Of a DNA stretch of 64,000 nt, positions 11,691-23,300 are shown piece after piece. The DNA is from Chamaecrista fasciculata (Eukaryota; Streptophyta; Magnoliopsida; Fabales; Fabaceae). How positions within the stretch are numbered: the first letter of the stretch is position 1; each line of letters starts with the position of its first letter. The stretch spans positions 24,625 through 88,624 of the forward strand of contig QANZ01017532.1 of the NCBI GenBank assembly GCA_003254925.1, given 5' to 3'. The translations under genes and the position numbers were made by a program. The notes beneath the pieces are model-generated. The model made no database searches. It was not told where the DNA came from and saw only the letters and a program-made list of their open reading frames with translations.

Positions 11691-14190
11691 ATTCTAACAG
11701 ATTAATTTTTTGTAATTTCTTGGCCAATTAATATTTTAATATATATTAAAATAAAAATTCATATGAAACAATTAAAAAATATATAAGAGAAGTAATAAAA
11801 TGTTTGATTCTATTTTTCAATCATCTAATCGCATGAACCAAAAAAAAAAATAGTAAATAGGGATCAAGGAGCTTCTTTAATTTTATATGGGAGATATATG
11901 TATACACTTTTGTCATGATGAGAGATAATTTATATTTATGTTGTTAATTTTATAATTATCCAGCCATTTTATGTTCAATATGATACCCTAAGTACTAGAG
12001 ATGATGAAAATGCTCATATAATACGTAGTAAATAATTAAATATGTATGGACATGGTATATTTAGATTTTAACCTGGCTTTTTTTTTGTTATCACAATGAT
12101 TTGCTTATATTTCCATATCAATAATAGAAACTTCTAACACACTTAATTTTTTTTCTTTAGGATAGTACTTCTATGCCTATACTATGAACAGAAAAACAAC
12201 TTGAAAGTATCACTATGCTTCTAACATTTATTTTTTTTTCTTAGCTAATAGTAACATTTGTATGTTGATTCATTTTTTTTCTTCTTCTCTTTTTGGTCCC
12301 ACTAATAATGTACTATTACTTTAAAAAAAACAAAAACTGGAGTAGTTCATCTAATTCATGTCTTCCCACCTCATCTCATTCTTGAAAGAACTCCGAATCA
12401 ACCCCTAAAACTATGAACATACTGAAAGACCAATGTGAACTACAGTTTTGATACATTATTTTATTTCTGAAATATCATAAAAATTAACAGTTTTGATATT
12501 TTTTAATAATTACTTACATATTGTCTTTTCAAATTATTTCTCTGAAGTATAACTTTTTTTAAAAAAACAATAATAATTCATTAAATATAAAAATAAAACT
12601 TGTAACATTACTGATAAGAACATACAAAGTCTTAATAATTAAAAATTCCAACATAAATAATCATCATAAACGCAAGCTATGTCATTGTCACGTAAAATAT
12701 AAATAAACTTTCAATATAGCAGCATAACTATTTCAACAATTAGAACTCAATAATTGGACACCACCCAAAAAAAACATATCGGACATACACATACATGAAT
12801 TCATTACCACCGTCGTCGGCTCAAACAGAATGAATATCTCTCTTTTCTTTTCCTATAAAAAATTCAAAAGTTGGTTCTAAAAGCCCAATCTTCAAGCTGG
12901 ATCAAAATTGAACTCAAAATGACCAAGTCAAAAGCGAAAGGATTCCACATATTATATAACTAATATTCATACAACAAAATTGCCTCATCTTATATACAGA
13001 ACTAGGAAGACCATATTTAGGAAGAACTGAATAATACTAATCAGCAGTTCTTTGAAACTTCATCTTGCCTTCATCTAAGAAGGTCAAGTTCTTTCTTTTC
13101 TTGGATAACTTGATGGAATTTTGAAATCCATTATGCTCATCAATAAATTGAGCAGCTGTTCAAGCACGAAAATATGTATGTAACGTTTGAATTGATATAT
13201 AGTTAAAGATTACATTAAATTCTTATATCGATAAATAATTAAATCATAATTTAAATTATGATATTGAAATCAAATACAATATTTAAATAATGTATGCTCT
13301 ATCATTTACATTCAGTGTCTTAAATTTCTGGAGCATTTAATTTAATTAATTGAGCACTTGAGCTAGATATTTAATTTAATTTAAGAATATCTCTTTGTTG
13401 CAGTGAAATCTGTATTTTTCTACCTTTCTTATAGTTTTCCCAAGTAAGGTTTTTCATGGTTTGTTTTTACCATAACTATTTCTTCTTACAACAATTATTA
13501 ATTACATTTTGGCTTTGATTTTCTTTGATTTCTTTGGCGCTCTACCTTTGATTTTCTTCTCATTCCTTGCAGAAAAAGTTAACTCTGCATATATGAGATC
13601 CATCAATCCCATGGGCGATTTGGTCCCCTTCAATGAAAAGATAGTTAATTTCCCATGGCTATTTTCTTCTTCTTCCTTGCAGAAAAAGTCCAATAACAGA
13701 AACATGAAACAAAAGATAGTCCATAAAATGTAGCAATAAGGGGGCATCCATGTTTCTATTGTGCAGTTATGTGTTATTTGGAAATTTTCCTTTTCAATGA
13801 ATTTGAGTCATATATATTCATGTTTCTATTTTGCAGTTATGAGTTATTGTGCAATTTTCCATTTCAATGAATTTGAATCATGTATATTGTCTCTTTACAT
13901 ACAAAATTCAATTTGTGAATCTTCATTTTATTGATTGAATTTTGATGCATTTGGTGGGCATAAAGGAAGGTGAAAGTTCTGATGTACTATTAAAATATGT
14001 CGATTTTATTCAATTTTAATTTTGCAGACCAAATTCTGATGCATTTGGTGGGTATAAAGTTCTTATGCATGATTTTTTTATTTTATAATTTAATTTATGA
14101 TGTATCATTTGGTGAGATAATCTTTATCACTGTTGATGTTTTTATTGATCTAACGAGAGTTATAACATTTTTTTTCATTAAATCACAGCA
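11691..14190. other. CACTA interior without catalytic gene
   Basis: AT-rich DNA where the TnpD gene would be expected. I see no DDE-type transposase frame. Frames near 13502-13747 on both strands overlap one another and carry no family signature. A splice acceptor-like TCACAG just before 14191 hints at an upstream untranslated exon for the gene that follows. Confidence 0.5.
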
Positions 14191-16922
14191 ATGAAGAGGC
14201 CGACGAAGAAGATTAGAGGTGAGGGGCCTAGTGTGACCTCAACGTCAACTCCCCCTGAAGTTGAGCCAACACTCCCATCTACCATAGACCTCCCCGTGGA
14301 TAATTTGGGAGACGATCATGAGGATCTCCCTGAGGATAATTTGGGAGATGACCGTGATGGTGATGATCTTGATATGGGAGACCATCCTCAACAACAACAG
14401 CGCCGGTCTAAAAGGACATGTTGGATGGTTGAAATAGAGGGTAAGTCATAATTAGCTATGATACTTATAGAGTCATTGTTCAAGTTGTACTATTCATAAT
14501 TATAGAGTCATTACGATACATTGTTTATACTTTTTTACAGATGAAAATCAAAACAACAAACGGGTGACTAGGGGGGTAACCATTCATGATGTGTGGGCAC
14601 TACCACAAGCTCAGAGAATAGTGTTGAACTCCAATAAATATTTTCAAGCGGTTGACGACAATTGTGGATTACTTGGCACCTTCTTAGGAGGTGTTGCAGG
14701 GAATTTCAATACATTCCCTGTTAGCTATGAAACTTGGAGAGATGTCCCTAAACAATCAAAATATGATGCATTTCAAAATATTGTGCAGGTATTACATATA
14801 CCATATTACTTTGTTATACATTACACTTGAAATTTAGTTTAACTTTATTATATTGCTTTAATCATGTAGAGTAAGTTTGTTGTGAGAGAAGAGAACCGGA
14901 AAGTTATTTTGCAGTCAATTGGAGAAAAGTGGAGACAAAGGCGAGATAGGCTTTTCCATGCTGCATATGATGGGTCTATTTCAAGGGAAGAGCTCCTGAA
15001 TGAAAAACGTCCACCATGTGTTCCAGAAGAGCAGTGGCCATCCTTTATTCGTTACCGATTTAACTCCAAAACAAAGGTAATAATGATTTTAATTCTTTGT
15101 TATTGATTTCAATCCAGTGAACGAATTTAATTGTTGTTAGCTAATTTTTTTTACCTATTAGGAAATGTGTCAAAGGAACAAGGCAAATAGAGAGAAACTC
15201 AAATATCCACATACTCTTGGGTCAAAGAGTATGACGAGAAAGAGACATGAGATGGTTAGTTTACTTTTACTCTTCAAATTGATCGTGGATATGGCTAGCT
15301 AATTTTAACTTAATAAAATTGAATTTTTGTCATTTTTTAACCACTGTAGGTATGTGAGATGGGAATAGAAGTTGATGATGGGACTTTTTGGATAGAAACA
15401 CACAAGAGAAAAGATGGATCATGGGTTAACGAAGAGGCTGCAAATATTGGAGTAAGTAATTGAAAATTTTGTTTATAATGAATGGTTCTGCAGTTCTGTG
15501 ATCCCGACTGGTGCATCTGATTTTCTTGTTTTCAGGTTTATCTTCATAATGGCGTGTCCCTAGTTTTTTAAGGCACCTAACTGTTTATGCAAATTTCTTT
15601 TATGATTTCATGATTCTTATTGTAGCTGGAAAGTATTCTTATTGCTTGCATTAGGAGCTTATTCCATTATTATTAGCGAAGCATGATACAACAACATATA
15701 CCTTATTTTATTCATTTGGAATGTGTTATACGCTGAACTTTAAAAGGTGTAGGCATGATGGACTTTGTTAGATGTGAAAATTTTATATTGGTGGGGCTCC
15801 CCATCTTTAAAAGAATATTTATGTTTCCAGCGAAAAATAAAACCTTCAACATTAGAACCCTTCATTTCATAAGTTGTGAGTGGAATTACAGATCAGTCTA
15901 CCCATGAATCACCCCAATTTTCATTATTAATTAATTTGATTCCTCATTTATTTATTTTGATATATATAGGGAAATTGAAATATCTTGCTTGTTGGATCAT
16001 ACTCATTCATCAAATTTCCTATTACCATTTTGTTTGTGTATAAAAACCTTTGTAGAATATATATGAAAAAACTTTCACTCTAGTATTATTTTTATGTGTG
16101 TTTCAGTCCCTATTTATATATGTATGTGTTAAGCGTGTTTTATAATGGGACTTCTTTTGATATATCTAAATATATATAATAATAAGTATACATGTGTTGT
16201 AGGTTGTACAATACTTTAATGAGAACTTAATATATAGTTGACGTTTTAAAATGGTGAAATTCATTCTTAGATAATAATTATCTCATTATGCATATACATG
16301 AATATACATGCCTATACAGAAATGTAATTTTTCTGCATATTTTTTGGACTGTTTTGTTATTCTGTGCATGTTCTTAGGACTGTTAGTTCAATTTCCAGCA
16401 TGTTTTAGGGGACTATTCTGTAAAAATATAGGTGTTCTTCTAGGATCTGTATTGATAATAATTTATTTTCACATGATAAAATTGTTGAAATTCAGTCTCA
16501 ATCTGCTTCTTCTAGTCAAGGAATTTCAAATACAAATTCATTGACCCAACTTTTTGGCAAAGAACACCCAGGTCGAGTTCATGGGTTTGGTTTAGGAGTT
16601 TCCCAAACTCAAATATTTGGCCGTCATACTTCAAATGTAGGATCATCTTCCCAAAATGATCAATCTGCTAAGGAGGCCGAATTGACATCCCGTATATCTA
16701 ACATGGAAGACATTGTGCAAAGACTCTTAAGTCTTCTACCAGAGGAGGCTACTGCAGCTGTATTGAATCCGAGGATAATATCAATTTCATAATTAACCTT
16801 TATGTTTATATATATTTCATTCATTTATATAATAATTAACAAAAAAAAAATTTCTGCAACAGCCACAACAATCACCTAGTGAAGGAAATCCACCAAGCTC
16901 AAGTCGAGGCCCAACCGAGTAG
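14191..16922 (+). CDS. Transposase_24 (TNPA-like, Ptta/En/Spm) protein
   Basis: Seven exons fit with GT-AG introns and one open frame: 14191-14440, 14541-14788, 14870-15076, 15162-15254, 15350-15451, 16496-16759 and 16863-16922, giving 407 residues. The N-terminus is basic (MKRPTKKIRGEG), then acidic with two DNLGDD repeats. The core resembles the plant Ptta/En/Spm domain, with TRGVTIHDVW, GNFNTFPVSYETWRDVP, ENRKVILQSIGEKWRQ and RYRFNSKTKEMCQRNKANR. A short coiled-coil-like segment (SRISNMEDIVQRLLSLLP) lies near the C-terminus. Proteins of this class bind the subterminal repeats rather than cut DNA. It is the only gene of the CACTA element, on the plus strand. The last intron is the least certain; without it the frame stops at 16792. 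All exons are open, so the gene may still be functional. Confidence 0.75.
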
Positions 16923-17157
16923 GATAGATATTTATTTATTATGTATATTTGAATTTCGTTACAATTGAATCATATGTTTTATTTTTTAAGACTTTGAAAT
17001 TTAGTTTCAATTCATTTATGTATGAGACAAATTATTTTACTATAAATGAATTTTGATTTTTGTCCTATTTTAGTTGTTTAGATTCGGTTACAGTAATTGA
17101 GTTGTGTAAATAGAATATAAAAGGCAAAAAATAGTATAAAAAAATAATAATAACACG

Positions 17158-17605
17158 GACTTAGCGACAGTTTTAAAACTGTCGCTAAAACATATCTTTT
17201 ACAAAATAAAACCCATTAAGCGACGGATATAAAACCGTTGCCAAACCTTAATTCTGCTAAGGTTATGATAACCGTCGCAAATTCGTACTTTTGCGACGGT
17301 TATATAGCCGTCGACAAAATATCCTTTCCAACAGTTATATAACCGTCGCAAAATTCTACCTTAGCAACAGTTCAAAACATGATATGGCGACAGATATTAT
17401 AACTGTCGCAAATTCTTGACTTTGCAACGGTCTACTAACTGTTGCAAAGCCATGATTTGGCGACGATTATAATTGGGACTTCCAACGGTCACCAGAAACC
17501 GTTGCCAAATACTTGGCGACAATTGGATCTGCGACCGTTTTCAAAACCGTCGCTAAGCTATTTGGCGACGGTTAAAACCGTCGTAAAGCACAAAAAAAAC
17601 CGTCG
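17158..17605. repeat. Right subterminal repeat array of CACTA element
   Basis: Same GCGACGGTT/AACCGTCGC units as the left array, in both orientations, running to within about 25 bp of the right terminus. Confidence 0.85.
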
Positions 17606-17631
17606 GAAAATCCTATTTTTTTTTTGTAGTG

Positions 17632-18028
17632 AAGCCAAATAAAATATGGGGATTTCAAAAATGACAATTAAAATTCTAAATTTTCGAGTTCACTAATTTT
17701 TAAAATTTATAACCCAAAAACTCCTAATACTATCAAAATTCTAAAAAAAATCACTAATTCTAGAACACCCAAAACTAAATTTAAAAATTCTGGATCTCAC
17801 CTAATTAATTAAATAATTGTAAATCTCTAATCAAGATTCGAATCTATGATAACAAGTTTGCTTTTGTTACCATTGTCACCATTGTAAATCTCTCATCAAG
17901 ATTCTCAGGGGATGTTTCCAAAACGGTCACTCGTTATTCTTCCTTAACTGCAAGGAGGTTGTCAGAGAGAGTAGTGAAAGAGGAGAAAGATCAATGGTGA
18001 GAGGAGAAAAAAACATGAGAAGGCAAGA
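17632..18028. other. AT-rich spacer
   Basis: No gene or element terminus recognised. Confidence 0.4.
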
Positions 18029-18391
18029 GCATTAATTTTGTCCCTAAACTTTTTACCAATTGTCAATTTTGTCCACAATCTTTTTTTGTTGTCAATTATA
18101 TTCTCAATGTTTTACATTTTGATCAATTTTATCATTTGATTAACTTTTTTCAATAAATTAACGACAAACTGCATCCTGTTTTTCAATCTGAGTTAAGATT
18201 TAAGTTTCTTTTTCTATCAATTTTACACTACATATCATTAGTCACGTAAATTTCATTGATAATATCTGGCTAAAGTATGAAAAAATGATAAAATTGACCA
18301 AAATATGAAACATTGGGAACGAAATTGATAGTAAAAAAAGATTGGGGACAGAATTGATAGTGGGTATAAAGTTTGGGGACAAAATTAGAAT
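18029..18391. repeat. Fold-back MITE with TTTTGTCCC arms
   Basis: The left arm (ATTAATTTTGTCCCTAAAC) is repeated inverted at the right end (GGGGACAAAATTAGAAT). Further paired words inside (TCAATTTTGTCC and GGACAGAATTGA) show the two halves are complementary over most of their length. Confidence 0.7.
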
Positions 18392-19230
18392 TTTTTCCAA
18401 ATGAGAAAGAGACAAAGACGAAAAAGAGAGAGAGGAATGCTGAGAATGGAATTGTTTTTCTCTCTATTTTATATTGGTGATATAAGTCGGACATGGATCT
18501 TTTGTAGTGTTGCTACAATATAGCGAAAAAAAAATAATAATATTTAGAGAAAAAAAAAATGTCAACGAGACTCATATCTCTAATATTTTCTTTCTCTAAT
18601 TGTATCTTTTTTTTTCTTTACACTACATTGTAGTGACATTATCAAGGATCCAAATTCAAATAAGTCATGTATGAGAGTTGAAATCTCCATCTCAAGTCTC
18701 AACAAGTCAGTTGACATTGAACCATAAACATCTAACGAATTAGTTTAAGGATTAATGGTAAAATAAGTGTAAAAAAAATTTAGATTAACAATAAAATAAA
18801 ACAATAATTTAAAAATCAAAACGAAACTCATGGTATAAGAATTGAAATCAACTTTTGACCTAAACAGTCAAATTGCGTTCATTACTAGAAAAAAACATTA
18901 ATTTTTTTTTTTGGTAATAACAAGGGACACAAGCCCGAACATTAATATCTATTCATTAAAGCTTAAAATTAATTCGCATTTAATATAAGCAATTACACGT
19001 CAAAATTTTTTATTTTTTTTTAATGTTATACTCCAATATCAATGCACATTAACGTTAGTTTGACTCATAGCGATGATTACTTTGATTGTTTGAGGGTATT
19101 AAATGTAGTTCAAGCTTTAAAAAATGAGAATTAATATTTTTTGGAAAAATTAAAGACTTTAGTTGGACTATTTTTTGGTAGAGAAAATCTATTATTTAAT
19201 CCCTGAAATATATTGATTGTCAGAGCCAAC
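18392..19230. other. AT-rich intergenic DNA
   Basis: No gene recognised. Near 18510-18640 a short stretch is partly self-complementary around ATTGTAGTG words. Confidence 0.4.
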
Positions 19231-19576
19231 CTAAGAAGCATGGACACTTCATTTTGAGGGCGTGTCGCCGTGTCGGACACGTGTCGGTGTCCGACACCCG
19301 TACGACACTGGCACGACACATATTCATAAATTTTAAAATATAAATCAATTTTTTGTGACTTTAACATGACATATAAGAGAAAATAATAATACATATGACA
19401 TATATTATGAATAAAACTTGTAATTTTTAAATTTTTCATTAAAAATTATGAATATTTAATTATTTTTATATATAAATATATGCCGTGTCGTGTCGCGTAA
19501 TTTTGAGAGTCTAGCGTGTCGCTGTGTCCGTGTCCGTGTCGTGTCCCGTGTCCGTGTCAGTGTCCATGCTTCCTAG
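19231..19576. mobile_element. hAT-like MITE, 346 bp, 8-bp TSD
   Basis: Terminal inverted repeats (CTAAGAAGCATGGACAC at the left, its near-complement at the right) are bounded by a perfect 8-bp direct repeat GAGCCAAC at 19223-19230 and 19577-19584. An 8-bp duplication is typical of hAT elements. Just inside each end are dense GTGTCC/GTGTCG words. No coding capacity. Confidence 0.8.
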
Positions 19577-19950
19577 GAGCCAACTAATTGATCATTGAAT
19601 AATCGAAATATATGATTTGGTCTTTGAAATATTTCAATTATCAACTATTTGACCCTGAATTTGAACTAATTTTATACTTTTTGATTCTTGAATTTGTGCT
19701 AAATTAATATTATTTGGTCCTTGAATTTGAATTAATTTTATATTTTTTGGTCTCTGAATTTGTACTCAATTAATACTATTTGGTCTCTAAATTTGATCTA
19801 ATTTTTTTGCCCTTGAATTTATACTAAATTTAAACTATTTGGTCCCTAAATTTGACCCTGGGACCAAATATTGACAATGACAGTAATTTAGAGACTGAGT
19901 AATATATTTTGATTATCCAGAGATTATTAGTTAAGTTAGTGTAAATTTAA
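19577..19950. repeat. Degenerate TTTGGTCC fold-back sequence
   Basis: Repeated words such as TATTTGGTCCCTAAATTTG and their complements suggest an eroded fold-back MITE. Its borders are not clear. Confidence 0.45.
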
Positions 19951-19964
19951 AGGCAAAATAATAT

Positions 19965-20042
19965 ACCGGTACCTCCGGTCCCATGGTCCGCAATGGACAA
20001 GTTGATCTATGGGTTCCGTGTTCGAGGTCTGGTATGAGGGAG
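19965..20042 (+). mobile_element. SINE-like 78-bp insertion with 14-bp TSD
   Basis: A 14-bp perfect direct repeat AGGCAAAATAATAT (19951-19964 and 20043-20056) brackets a short GC-rich insert. The insert contains a pol III B-box-like GTTCGAGGTCTGG and a tRNA-like TGGTCCGCAATGG upstream. The long perfect duplication points to LINE-type integration of a tRNA-derived RNA. It is much shorter than usual plant SINEs and lacks an obvious A- or T-rich tail. Confidence 0.6.
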
Positions 20043-20349
20043 AGGCAAAATAATATGTTTTCTGTTTTTGTTATCATGTCTTATATCCCAACATATGAAA
20101 ATGACTCGAAACTAAAAAAAACAATTTAAACCTATTATATTGTGTCATCAAAAGCCACATATATGCATAAAATTTGAAAAATAAAATATTTTCACAATTG
20201 TTTTTTTAAAAAAAACAAATGGAATAATTCCATGGAAAAGTCCAAAAAAACCAAGAAGGATAGAAACAAAAAGGGTCAAATTTCATTGATTGGCCTACAA
20301 TCCATAAATATTGAGTCATTAGTAATGCCATTAATTGTTGGCGACCCAT

Positions 20350-20362
20350 AATATAATAAAAG
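20350..20362 (+). promoter_or_regulatory. Possible TATA box of the P450 gene
   Basis: AATATAATAAAAG lies about 35-45 bp before the P450 start codon. If used, the 5' leader would be very short, so a more distal start remains possible. Confidence 0.35.
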
Positions 20363-20394
20363 CTCACACTTTTAGACCTTGTTGTAAAACAACA

Positions 20395-23300
20395 ATGGAG
20401 TCTGAGCTTCATAATGTTCCATCAATGGCTGCAATACTTTCCTCCTTCCTCTTCTTCTTCATGATGTTAGTTTGGTTTATGAGATCCAAAGCCAAAACTT
20501 CAAGCCCTAATAAGTTGCCTCCAGGGCCTCCAAAGTTACCTATCTTAGGGAATATGCACCAAATTGGAGTAATGCCTCACCGAACTCTTGCACAATTTGC
20601 AAAGAAATATGGGCCTCTCATGCATATCAAGCTTGGAGGGCTTTATGGCATAGTGGTATGTGTAGTATTATTGCATTAATTATTTTTTTTCAGTAAATTA
20701 CAAAGAAAACCCCTCTAGGTTGGGGTATCCCTCACTGTGGTTTGAAAAATTGTAATTTAGGGACTATGGTTAGCAGAAAATGACCCTCCATCCATATTTT
20801 ATCAGAAATTTGGGCTAAAATGCCTCTTTAAATCCCTAACTATTAGTTTTTTATGCATTTGACTCTTGTTTTTATGAGGAAGGGACTTTGATGCAAAAAC
20901 AAAAATTTTCAGGGAGTTTAACTCTAACTATTGAAAAATTTTCTGATTTAATAGAATTCGAGGGATCCTCTTGCAGTTATATTTAATCATTTTTTCAATA
21001 GCTAGAGTCAAAGTCCTTGAAAATTTTATGTTTTTGCATCAAAATCCCTCCCTCATAAAAATTAGGAGTCAAATGCATAGAAAATTAATAGTTAGGGTCT
21101 TAAAATGGTATTTTAGCCCAAATTTCTGTTAAATTTTTGACAGAGGGCCCTTTTTGCTAACAAAGCAAACCTCAGTCCCTAAAATGTAACTTTTTAAATC
21201 ATATGGACCCAATCTCAAAAACCCCAAACCACAAGGACCTTCTGTGTAATTTACCCTTTTTTTCTTATTTTGCAACTAAAAAAATTCTAGATAAAAAATA
21301 AATGTCACCTAAACTTTGAGTAAACTGATAATTTGATCTTTAAAAGATCATCAAGTTGACAAAATAGTCTCTAAAAGATTGAAAACGTACTAGATATTCC
21401 CTGGAAGATTAAACTGATATAATCTTTAGTTCTTGAAAATGACTAAAAATTTCATTGTTTTGATCTTTCGGTGACTAAATTGTGTATTTTAATCTTTTAC
21501 AGACCAAATTGTTAATTTACTCCCTCAACTTTCAATATCAAAATACGTTTTACCTGTAACCTTAACTATGTGTAGGTATCTTCTCCTGAGATGGCTAAAG
21601 AAGTCATGAAAACCCATGATATCATCTTTGCAAATAGGCCACGTCTTGTTGCTGCAAATGTCATCACTTATGGAGGTAAGGGCATCACCTTCTCTCCATA
21701 TGGTAGCCATTGGAGGCAAATGAGGAAAATTTGCACTCTTGAACTCTTAATGACTAGGCGAGTCGAATCCTTTAGACCCATTAGAGAAGAAGAGGTTTCA
21801 AATGTTGTGAAAGACATAGCTTTGAGTGAAGGCTCATGCATCAATCTCACCCATATGATCAATTCACTAACATATGGCACAACCTCGAGGATTGTCTTTG
21901 GAGGGAAGTCCAAGGATCAAGAAGCTTATATAGATCTCATGAAGCAAGTTTCTAAGGTGCTTGCAGGGTTTTCTTTGGTTGATTTGTATCCTTCTCTTCG
22001 ATTTGTTCTTGAAGTTTTGACAAGATTAAGGTTTAAAGTTGAGAAGATCCATAAAGGATTAGATAGGATCCTTGAGAACATTGTGAGGGATCACAAGGAG
22101 AGATTAAGTTCAGAGACAAAAGCACAAGATGATATTGTTGATGTTCTTCTAAAGCTTCAAAAACAGGACAACCTTGAACCTCCTTTGTCTGATACCATCA
22201 TCAAAGCAACCCTTTTGGTTAGTATACTATGTTGATACTTGTGAGTATTCATTCATATATTTTTTGCGAAAACAAGAACTTTTTGAGGTATAAATATATG
22301 CAATATTGTTCATACTTGTTAGTCTTTTTAGGTATTCACATTTTTTCTTTTTGTTTAACAACATCTACAAGCAGAGTCGAGGCCAAAATCAACAAATCTT
22401 TGTTAGGTGGATATATCACCCTTAATGTTTAGGTCAATTAAGATATGTGGCCTTCTTAATGATTGTGAAATAGGGTTGTGGAACTCGTATACTAGTTTGT
22501 TCTCTATATTCAATTTCTATCTCTCTACTGCTTCAACTTTTGAAATACCTAAGTTCAAAGAATCCTAATTTGGTTTTCTGAATCTATGTTCATACTTCTT
22601 TCTCTTTTGAGATATGCACTTTTGCTTTTGTTTAACAATGATTAGCTACAAGGACAGTAGAGGCCAAAGTCAACAAAACTTTGTTAGGTGATATATCAGT
22701 CTTAATTATTGTTTATGTCATGCACCTAGAAACTCACATAGTCACATCCCTTCTTAAGATTTTGAATTTGAAAATTTTCTTAAGTAAATCTTTTGGAAGA
22801 GGATACTCTAAAGTTTTGATATGAAATCAGATCCTCCGTAATGGGATCTCTCTAGAGTTCCCTGCATTTAGGCAAATTTCACCATGGAAAAAAAATAAAA
22901 CTCAGTGTTCCATTTAGCTTTAGGTGATGATAAGACAATTTCAACCCTCAAATTTGCCTAAATGCAGACAAATGCAGAGTGTTCTGTATGACTGTATGTA
23001 CTATATTTTTCAGAATCCTTAATTGACTCCCTTATAATATACTTTCCTTTTTCAGGATATTTTCAGTGCTGGAAGTGGAACAACAGCAAAAACCATAGAA
23101 TGGGCCATGTCAGAACTTGTGAAAAACCCCAGAGTGATGAAGAAAGCACAAGCTGAGGTAAGAAAGGTGGTGAATTCAACAGGAAAAGCACATGTAAATG
23201 AAGAGACCATTCATGAACTCAAGTACTTAAAATCAGTGATAAAAGAAACCCTACGTTTGCATCCTCCAGCTCCATTATTACTCCCAAGGGAATGCAATGA

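Larger units (their letters stand above)
11139..17631 (+). mobile_element. CACTA (En/Spm) element, defective, 6.5 kb
   Basis: The left end reads CACTACGAAAAAATACG and the right end, on the opposite strand, CACTACAAAAAAAAAATAGG, the signature of the CACTA superfamily. Both ends are followed by dense subterminal ACGGTT/AACCGT repeats. The interior holds a Transposase_24-type gene but no TnpD/Tnp2 catalytic transposase, so movement would depend on an enzyme from elsewhere. The three bases flanking each side (CCT left, AAG right) do not match, so the usual 3-bp target duplication is absent. Later rearrangement at one border is likely. Confidence 0.9.

Noticed and set aside
13502-13747. Overlapping sense and antisense frames inside the CACTA element
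   Set aside because: Mirror-image frames of the same low-complexity stretch, with no homology to TnpD.
20335-20394. Upstream in-frame ATG as the P450 start
   Set aside because: Would add 20 residues without family likeness before the membrane anchor and overlaps the likely TATA box.
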